Notes under the pieces: model-generated
Databases searched by the model: none
The model's input: the letters and a program-made list of their open reading frames with translations, nothing else
Told to the model about the DNA's origin: nothing
Position numbers and translations under genes: made by a program
NCBI RefSeq assembly: GCF_004345855.1
Contig: NZ_SLXN01000008.1
Location: 62,001-126,000, forward strand
Length of the DNA stretch: 64,000 nucleotides
Source of the DNA: Sphingomonas sp. BK235
GTDB lineage: Bacteria > Pseudomonadota > Alphaproteobacteria > Sphingomonadales > Sphingomonadaceae
Reading direction: 5' to 3'
Part shown: positions 58,602 to 64,000 of the stretch, piece by piece
Position numbering within the stretch: position 1 is the first letter of the stretch
How the letters are laid out: each line of letters begins with the position of its first letter

Positions 58602-61600
58602 ATGTCCGACCTTCTCGATCTGCCGCCAGTGAGCGATCGCCCGGCCGCGCTGACGATCGCCGAGCTGCTCGCCGGCGACACGCCGATCACGCGGCGCGAC
58701 CTCAACAGCGCCATGACCGCAGCCTTCGGCGGCAGCGACGCGGATGGGCACTGGTCCCAGCGCGACAGCTTCGAGATGCTCGAGCATGCGCTCGCGCTGT
58801 ACGTCGCGCGCCAGCCCTATCCGCTCGGGACCCTCGCCGGCGTGCCGCATGCCGCGGCGCTGATGGAGCGCCTGCCGACGCAGACGGTTCGCAGCGAGGA
58901 ACAGATCGAGCTTCAGCAGTTCTCGACTCCGATCGATATCGGCGCGCTCGCAGCAGTGATGGCGGCGATCGGGCCGGACGATATCGTGCTCGAGCCGAGC
59001 GCGGGTAATGGGCTGCTCGCGGTGCAGGTGCCGCATCACGTCGGGCTGCAGCTCAACGAGATCGACCCCAAGCGCCGCGAACGGCTGGCAAGCGGCTTCC
59101 CCGATGCGATCATCACCGGACACGACGGCGCGGCCCTCGTCAGCCTTCATGCAGCGCTGGAGCGGCCAACGGTCGCGCTGATGAACCCACCGTTCTCGCG
59201 GAGCGTCGGCCGCGGTGCCGACAACCTGGCCGCGCTGCGACATCTGCAGGCAGCTATCCGCCGGGTCGCGAAGGGAGGTCGCGTTGTGGCGATCATGCCG
59301 GATTGGTTCGCACCAAGCGCCCAGCTCAAGGCCGCCTATGAGGCGGTGCTGACAGGTTGCACGGTGCGCACCTCGCTGCGGCTCGAGAGCTGCTATCGCA
59401 AGCACGGCACCGATATTGCGGTCAGGCTCTACGTCATCGACAAGGTCGCGGGCGGCACGTCGCACACGGTGATCCAACGCCGCGCCGTTCTGGACTTCCT
59501 CGACGCGATCACCGTACCTGCCCGGGCCGAGCTAGAAATCGATGCGGCCGTAGCGAAGCCCGCGCCGGCCGTCGTAACCCTGTTCGGCGCCGCACGCGCA
59601 GCAACGCCAGCCGTCGCCCGAACCTACCATGCTCCCGTCCGCAACGCGGTACTGCCGGTCGGCTATACGACGCTGGCCGCGCCGGCGCCGCTGGCCGATC
59701 AGGTCGGTGTCTATCTGCCGTACCGGCCGAGCCGGATCGGCTTCGAAGCGGCGGGCGAGCACCCGACGGCGCTGGTGGAGTCCGTGGCAATGGGCTCGAT
59801 CCCAGCACCGATCCCGGCGCACATCCCGCACCTGCCCGAGCGCACCGTCTCAGACCGCCTCTTGTCCTCGTCGCAGCTAGAGACGGTGATCTACGCCGGA
59901 CATGCCTGGAACCAGCTGCTGCCGGGCACCTTCAAGCCCGCCAAGGAAGGCGTCGGGCTCACCATCGACGAGGAGGGCCGCCGCTACCGTAAGGGCTTCT
60001 TCCTCGGCGACGGCACCGGCGCCGGCAAGGGCCGCCAGGTCGCCGCCTGCATCCTCGATAACTGGCTGCAGGGCCGGCGTCGCCACATCTGGGTGACGAA
60101 GAACGAGCCGCTACTCGAAGACGCGCGACGCGACTGGTCGGCACTCGGCGGTCTGGCCGGGGACGTGCAGCCGGTCTCCAACTGGAAGATCGACGAGCCG
60201 ATCCGCCTCCTCGAAGGCGTGCTGTTCGTCACCTATCCGACGCTGCGCTCGATGCGCACCGACAACAGCCGGCTGCAGCAGATCCTCGACTGGGCCGGGC
60301 CCGACTTCGACGGCGTCATCGCATTCGACGAGGCGCACGAGATGGGTGGCGTAGCGGGCGGCGAGGGCGCGCTCGGCAAGAAAGACGGCTCGCAGCAGGG
60401 CATCTGTGGCGTTCTCCTGCAGAACCACCTTCCCGACGCGCGCGTGCTCTACGCCTCTGCGACAGGCGCCTCGGACGTCAACAACCTCGCATACGCAGTG
60501 CGACTGGGCCTGTGGGGACCGGAGACGGCGTTCGCCAACCGCGAAGCGTTCATCTCCGAGATCCGCAAAGGCGGGATCGCAGCGATGGAGCTGGTGGCAC
60601 GCGACCTGAAGGCGCTCGGGCTCTACACCGCGCGCGCGCTCAGCTTCGCGGGCGTCGAGTATGACGTGCTGAAGCACGAGCTGACGCCGCAGCAGATCGA
60701 GATCTACGACACCTACGCGAACGCCTGGAGCGTGATCCTTCGAAACATGGAAGAGGCGCTGAAACTCACCGACGTCGTCGACGCACTCGAGGGCGGCACG
60801 CTCAACAGTGGCGCCAAGGCGGCTGCGCGCTCACGGCTGGAGTCGTGCAAGCAGCGCTTCTTCGGCCAAGTGCTCCTCGCGATGAAGCTGCCGACGGTCA
60901 TCGCCGCGATCGAACAGCACCTGAAGGCCGACCAGTCGGTCGTGCTGCAGCTGGTGACGACGGCCGAGGCGATCCTGGATCGCCGGCTCGGCCAGATGTC
61001 GGCCGAGGAGCGCGCCGATCCGACGATCGACCTGTCACCGACCGAGTATATCGCCGACTACCTCCAGCGCGCCTTCCCCACGCGCCAGATGGAGACCTAC
61101 AGCGACGATACCGGAGCCGTGCGTTCGCGGCCCATGACCGACGAGGCGGGTCACCCGGTCTACAATCCGGACGCGATCGCCGCGCGCGATGCCATGCTCG
61201 AGCACATCTGCGGCCTGCCTCCGATCAAGTCGGCGCTCGACGCGCTGATCGAGCATTTCGGCCCCGACGATGTCGCCGAGGTGACCGGGCGCTCCAAGCG
61301 GCTCGTGCCGACATCGGACGGGCGCCAGAAGGTCGAGACGCGCTCAGGCCGCTCCAGCCAGGTCGAGGCTGCAGCGTTCATGGCGGGCATTAAGCGCGTC
61401 CTGGTCTTCTCCGACGCCGGCGGGACCGGGCGCTCGTACCACGCCAGCCTCGACGCCAAGAACCAGCAGCAGCGCGTCCACTTCCTGCTCGAGCCGGGCT
61501 GGCGCGCCGATCGCGCGATCCAGGGGCTTGGCCGTACCCACCGCACCCATCAGGCCTCCACGCCGCTGTTCCGGCCCGTGACCACCGACTGCAAGGGCGA

Positions 61601-62819
61601 GCTGCGCTTCACCTCGACGATCGCTCGCCGGCTCGACAGCTTGGGGGCACTAACGCGCGGGCAGCGCCAGACAGGAGGGCAGAACCTGTTCGACCCGGCC
61701 GACAACCTCGAGAGCGAGTACGCCAAGGACGCGCTGGTCACCTGGTTCGGCTTGCTAGATCAGGGCAAGCTTACCAGCACCACGATGGACGACTTCTGCG
61801 CGCGTACCGGGCTGGAGCTCTACGACAACGACGGCAACCTGAAGGAAGAGCTGCCGCCTATCCAGCGCTGGCTCAACCGCCTGCTGGCGCTGCCGATCGG
61901 GCTGCAGAACGTCATCTTCGACGAATTCCTGTCGCTGGTCGAGACGCGCGTGGCCGCAGCGCGCAAGGCGGGCACGCTCGACGTCGGCGTCGAGACCATC
62001 ACCGCCGACACCGCGACCGTGGTCGACGACACGCTGCTGCGCACCGATCCGCTATCGGGCGCGACCTCGCACCTGCTCACCATCGAGATCGCGCGCAAGA
62101 AGACGCCCATCCCGCTCGACGACATCCTCCACACCGCCAAGTGGGCGCGCGACTCCGTGTTCGTGAAGAACGCCCGCTCGGGCAAGGTAGCATTGCAGCT
62201 GCGCGCGCGGCCGTGGATGGACCAACAGGGCGAGGCCATCCCCCGGCTCGAGCTGCAGCGACCGTGCCGACGCGAGTATATCGGGGAGGCGGACCTTCTT
62301 GAGTCCGCCTGGGATAAGATCGACCGCGCCACCTTCGAGGCGAAATGGGCCGAGGAGGTCGCGGAGCTCGCCGGCCAGACCGAGATCGAGACGATCCGGC
62401 TGGCCACGGGGCTGCTCCTGCCGATCTGGTCGGCGCTGCCGTCAGATCACCTCGCGGTGAACCGCATCGTCGACGGGCAGGGCAACTCCTGGCTCGGCCG
62501 CCTCGTGTTCGACCAGCACGTCGCCCAGCTCTACACCAAGCTCGGCATCGCCAAGAGCGAGGATCTGCCCATCGACGCCATCGCGCAGTCGGTCATGTCG
62601 GGCCGCAGCGTCGACGTCTCACGACCATTCCCGATGACGATCCGGCGCGCGTTCGTGAACGGCACTCAGCGCATCGAGATCGAGCACGCACCAGCGCAGC
62701 AGCTCGCCTATCTCAAGTCCCTCGGCTGTTTCACCGAGATCATCGCCTATCGCACGCGTGTCTTCGTGCCGGTTAGCGAGGCGAACGCGATCCTCGAGCG
62801 GCTGCTCAAGATGGCGTGA
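58602..62819 (+). CDS. strawberry-notch-type methyltransferase-helicase (DarB-like)
   Basis: 1405 residues. An N-terminal N6-adenine methyltransferase is seen at about 100-300: QQFSTP (106-110), EPSAGNG motif I (131-137) and NPPF motif IV (195-198). The SF2 helicase follows: Walker A GDGTGAGKG (469-477), DEAH (576-579) and the late QGLGRTHRTHQ motif near 975. The C-terminal third is a strawberry-notch-like domain. Phage P1 DarB, an anti-restriction protein, has this same order. The gene follows the Toprim gene and ends at a strong stem-loop. Confidence 0.85.
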   Translation: MSDLLDLPPVSDRPAALTIAELLAGDTPITRRDLNSAMTAAFGGSDADGHWSQRDSFEMLEHALALYVARQPYPLGTLAGVPHAAALMERLPTQTVRSEEQIELQQFSTPIDIGALAAVMAAIGPDDIVLEPSAGNGLLAVQVPHHVGLQLNEIDPKRRERLASGFPDAIITGHDGAALVSLHAALERPTVALMNPPFSRSVGRGADNLAALRHLQAAIRRVAKGGRVVAIMPDWFAPSAQLKAAYEAVLTGCTVRTSLRLESCYRKHGTDIAVRLYVIDKVAGGTSHTVIQRRAVLDFLDAITVPARAELEIDAAVAKPAPAVVTLFGAARAATPAVARTYHAPVRNAVLPVGYTTLAAPAPLADQVGVYLPYRPSRIGFEAAGEHPTALVESVAMGSIPAPIPAHIPHLPERTVSDRLLSSSQLETVIYAGHAWNQLLPGTFKPAKEGVGLTIDEEGRRYRKGFFLGDGTGAGKGRQVAACILDNWLQGRRRHIWVTKNEPLLEDARRDWSALGGLAGDVQPVSNWKIDEPIRLLEGVLFVTYPTLRSMRTDNSRLQQILDWAGPDFDGVIAFDEAHEMGGVAGGEGALGKKDGSQQGICGVLLQNHLPDARVLYASATGASDVNNLAYAVRLGLWGPETAFANREAFISEIRKGGIAAMELVARDLKALGLYTARALSFAGVEYDVLKHELTPQQIEIYDTYANAWSVILRNMEEALKLTDVVDALEGGTLNSGAKAAARSRLESCKQRFFGQVLLAMKLPTVIAAIEQHLKADQSVVLQLVTTAEAILDRRLGQMSAEERADPTIDLSPTEYIADYLQRAFPTRQMETYSDDTGAVRSRPMTDEAGHPVYNPDAIAARDAMLEHICGLPPIKSALDALIEHFGPDDVAEVTGRSKRLVPTSDGRQKVETRSGRSSQVEAAAFMAGIKRVLVFSDAGGTGRSYHASLDAKNQQQRVHFLLEPGWRADRAIQGLGRTHRTHQASTPLFRPVTTDCKGELRFTSTIARRLDSLGALTRGQRQTGGQNLFDPADNLESEYAKDALVTWFGLLDQGKLTSTTMDDFCARTGLELYDNDGNLKEELPPIQRWLNRLLALPIGLQNVIFDEFLSLVETRVAAARKAGTLDVGVETITADTATVVDDTLLRTDPLSGATSHLLTIEIARKKTPIPLDDILHTAKWARDSVFVKNARSGKVALQLRARPWMDQQGEAIPRLELQRPCRREYIGEADLLESAWDKIDRATFEAKWAEEVAELAGQTEIETIRLATGLLLPIWSALPSDHLAVNRIVDGQGNSWLGRLVFDQHVAQLYTKLGIAKSEDLPIDAIAQSVMSGRSVDVSRPFPMTIRRAFVNGTQRIEIEHAPAQQLAYLKSLGCFTEIIAYRTRVFVPVSEANAILERLLKMA

Positions 62820-62824
62820 TAACA

Positions 62825-62856
62825 GGCCGGTCCGAACACCGCGGCTCAGACCGGCC
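62825..62856. terminator. bidirectional stem-loop between helicase and mucR genes
   Basis: GGCCGGTC (62825-62832) pairs exactly with GACCGGCC (62849-62856) around a 16-base loop in the 43-base gap between two convergent genes. No clear T-run; placement makes terminator function likely for both sides. Confidence 0.55.
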
Positions 62857-62862
62857 GTCTAA

Positions 62863-63363
62863 TTAGGCCTCAGCTGACTCGGCAGCCTTCGCCTTCGACC
62901 GACGCGGCTTCGGCGCGGGTGCCTCCGGGGCGACCTCGGCGACCTTCTGCCCGGGCTTGCGGCCGAGACCGATCTTCTTGGCCATCGTGCGGCGCGCCTC
63001 GCTGTAGGTCTCGGCCACCATCGGGTAGTCGGGCTTAAGCTTGTAGCGCTCGCGATACTCGTCTGGGGTCAGGCCGTTGGTCGACAGATGGCGGCGCAGC
63101 GTCTTGTACGGCTTGCCATCGATCATGCTGATGATGTGGTCCTTGTTCGCAAGCGACTTACGGACCGATACTGCGGGCGTGTACTCCGTCTGCGACTGCT
63201 CAGAGCTGGCCTCGGGGGACGCGCTGCTCAGGTTTGCCACGGCATCGTGCATCGTCTTCAGGAACGCAGGCACGTCATCGGCCGAGGTGCGCGTATTCGG
63301 GTTCGCCAGCCACGCGATCGTCAGCTCGGTCGCCAGTTCGACGGGGTTCGTATCTTCGGTCAT
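62863..63363 (-). CDS. MucR/Ros-family regulator lacking zinc cysteines
   Basis: 166 residues. The family core is visible as GKPYKTLRRHLSTNGLTPDEYRERYKLKPDYPMVAETYSEARRTMAKKIGLGRKPGQK. Normal Ros proteins have C-x2-C...H-x-H just before this; here the stretch is DHIISMIDGKPYKTLRRHL, with the two Cys absent. Zinc-less Ros homologues are known to fold and bind DNA, so function may persist. The N-terminus (LATELTIAWLANPNT) is the usual oligomerisation segment. It may silence or control plasmid genes, including parB, divergent across 188 bases. Confidence 0.85.
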   Translation of the reverse strand: MTEDTNPVELATELTIAWLANPNTRTSADDVPAFLKTMHDAVANLSSASPEASSEQSQTEYTPAVSVRKSLANKDHIISMIDGKPYKTLRRHLSTNGLTPDEYRERYKLKPDYPMVAETYSEARRTMAKKIGLGRKPGQKVAEVAPEAPAPKPRRSKAKAAESAEA

Positions 63364-63551
63364 TTTGGATCCCGGTAGTCAGGGGGACGGTCGCGGACGC
63401 GACGCATCGTCATACCGCAAGGCGCTTCCGCAGCAACACTGAACGGGCAAGCACATGTCACGTTCCGAGGCAGCCCCTAGCAATGGAGAGAAGAGGGAGG
63501 GGAGCTGGTGTCCGGCAGAACGTCGGATGCTCAGCATAAGGGTGATTTCCC

Positions 63552-64000
63552 ATGATCCAGTCCGTCAAGCTGTCCCGCCTCGTCCTCTCCGACGTCAACG
63601 TGCGCAAGCGGCGCGCCGACAAGGCCGAGAGCTTTGCGATCAGCATCGCCGCCAATGGCATCCTTCAGAATCTCATCGTCACGCCGCTCAAGAAGCCGCG
63701 CGGTCACTACGGCGTCGTCGCCGGCGAGAGCCGGTACCGTGGTCTGATGCTGCTCGCCGAGCGCGGCGAGATCAACGCCGACGAGTATGACGTGCCGGTC
63801 AAGCTGATGACGGGCGCCGAGAGCGAGCTTTCGGAAGTGTCGCTGGTCGAGAACTTCCAACGCGACAACATGAACCCGGCCGACGAGTGCCGCGGCTTCC
63901 AGCTCATCCTCTCGCAAGGCGGCGACATCGACGGGCTCGCGCGCCGCTTCGGCGTGACCCGCCGCTTCGTCGAGGGGCGCCTCCGGCTCGCCAACCTGGC
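63552..64000 (+). CDS. parB: ParB/RepB/Spo0J family protein, N-terminal part
   Basis: 149 codons reach the window edge; the gene continues beyond. The ParB N-domain is clear: SVKLSRLVLSDVNVRKRRADKAESFAISIAANGILQNLIVTPLKK, then HYGVVAGESRYRGL (the GxxR box) and LVENFQRDNMNPADECRGFQ, followed by an HTH (GLARRFGVTRRFVEGRLRLANL). The parA gene is not in the window. It could serve partition, or be one of the ParB-like nuclease/regulator proteins frequent beside SNO helicases on such plasmids. Confidence 0.85.
   Translation, partial: MIQSVKLSRLVLSDVNVRKRRADKAESFAISIAANGILQNLIVTPLKKPRGHYGVVAGESRYRGLMLLAERGEINADEYDVPVKLMTGAESELSEVSLVENFQRDNMNPADECRGFQLILSQGGDIDGLARRFGVTRRFVEGRLRLANL

Overview
The window looks like part of a large conjugative plasmid, or a plasmid-derived element, from a sphingomonad (Alphaproteobacteria, Sphingomonadales). 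This rests on high GC, protein sequences of sphingomonad type, an alphaproteobacterial SOS box (GAAC-N7-GAAC), a MucR/Ros-type regulator, an iteron-flanked RPA-family replication initiator, a ParB protein and a near-complete F-type mating-pair-formation operon. Lineage is inferred from protein character only; no database search was run.

Region 1 (1-16.1 kb) is a catabolic and detoxification block. A minus-strand run encodes an ABM-domain monooxygenase, a GH1 beta-glucosidase, an SDR and the start of a tannase/feruloyl esterase, with a divergent LysR gene. Next comes an extradiol dioxygenase - serine hydrolase - DoxX - LysR operon whose gene types recall the quinone-detoxification Mhq/Cat genes of Firmicutes. 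A tripartite efflux system (outer-membrane factor, HlyD, 14-TM MFS) with a MarR gene follows. The block ends with a divergent oxidation module: an aromatic-type aldehyde dehydrogenase on one side; a zinc alcohol dehydrogenase, NDH-2 and an IclR regulator on the other. A 13-bp-arm palindrome lies between the two sides.

Region 2 (16.2-30.8 kb) is rich in DNA-repair and stress genes: an SRAP (YedK/HMCES) protein, HU, a degenerate GGDEF protein, an HNH nuclease, the SOS-box-led imuA-imuB-dnaE2 mutagenesis cassette, an ATP-dependent DNA ligase, a general-stress-like SDR and several very small acidic, coiled-coil or membrane proteins.

Region 3 (30.8-50.4 kb) is a single minus-strand F-type transfer operon in the order traA-L-E-K-B-dsbC-V-C-(TM protein)-trbI-S26 peptidase-traW-(TM protein)-traU-trbC-traN-(small basic protein)-traF-traH-traG. 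Genes mostly overlap by 1-4 bases. A hairpin separates the pilin gene from the rest, and a precise 21-bp-period repeat array lies upstream. No relaxase (TraI) or coupling protein (TraD) is in the window.

Region 4 (50.4-64 kb) is the plasmid backbone: two genes of lower GC (one with a helix-turn-helix), an iteron-flanked repA, a winged-helix protein, a lytic transglycosylase, a DUF1173-like protein, a zinc-finger Toprim protein, a 1405-residue methyltransferase-helicase of the strawberry-notch type, a zinc-less MucR/Ros protein and a ParB cut by the window edge.
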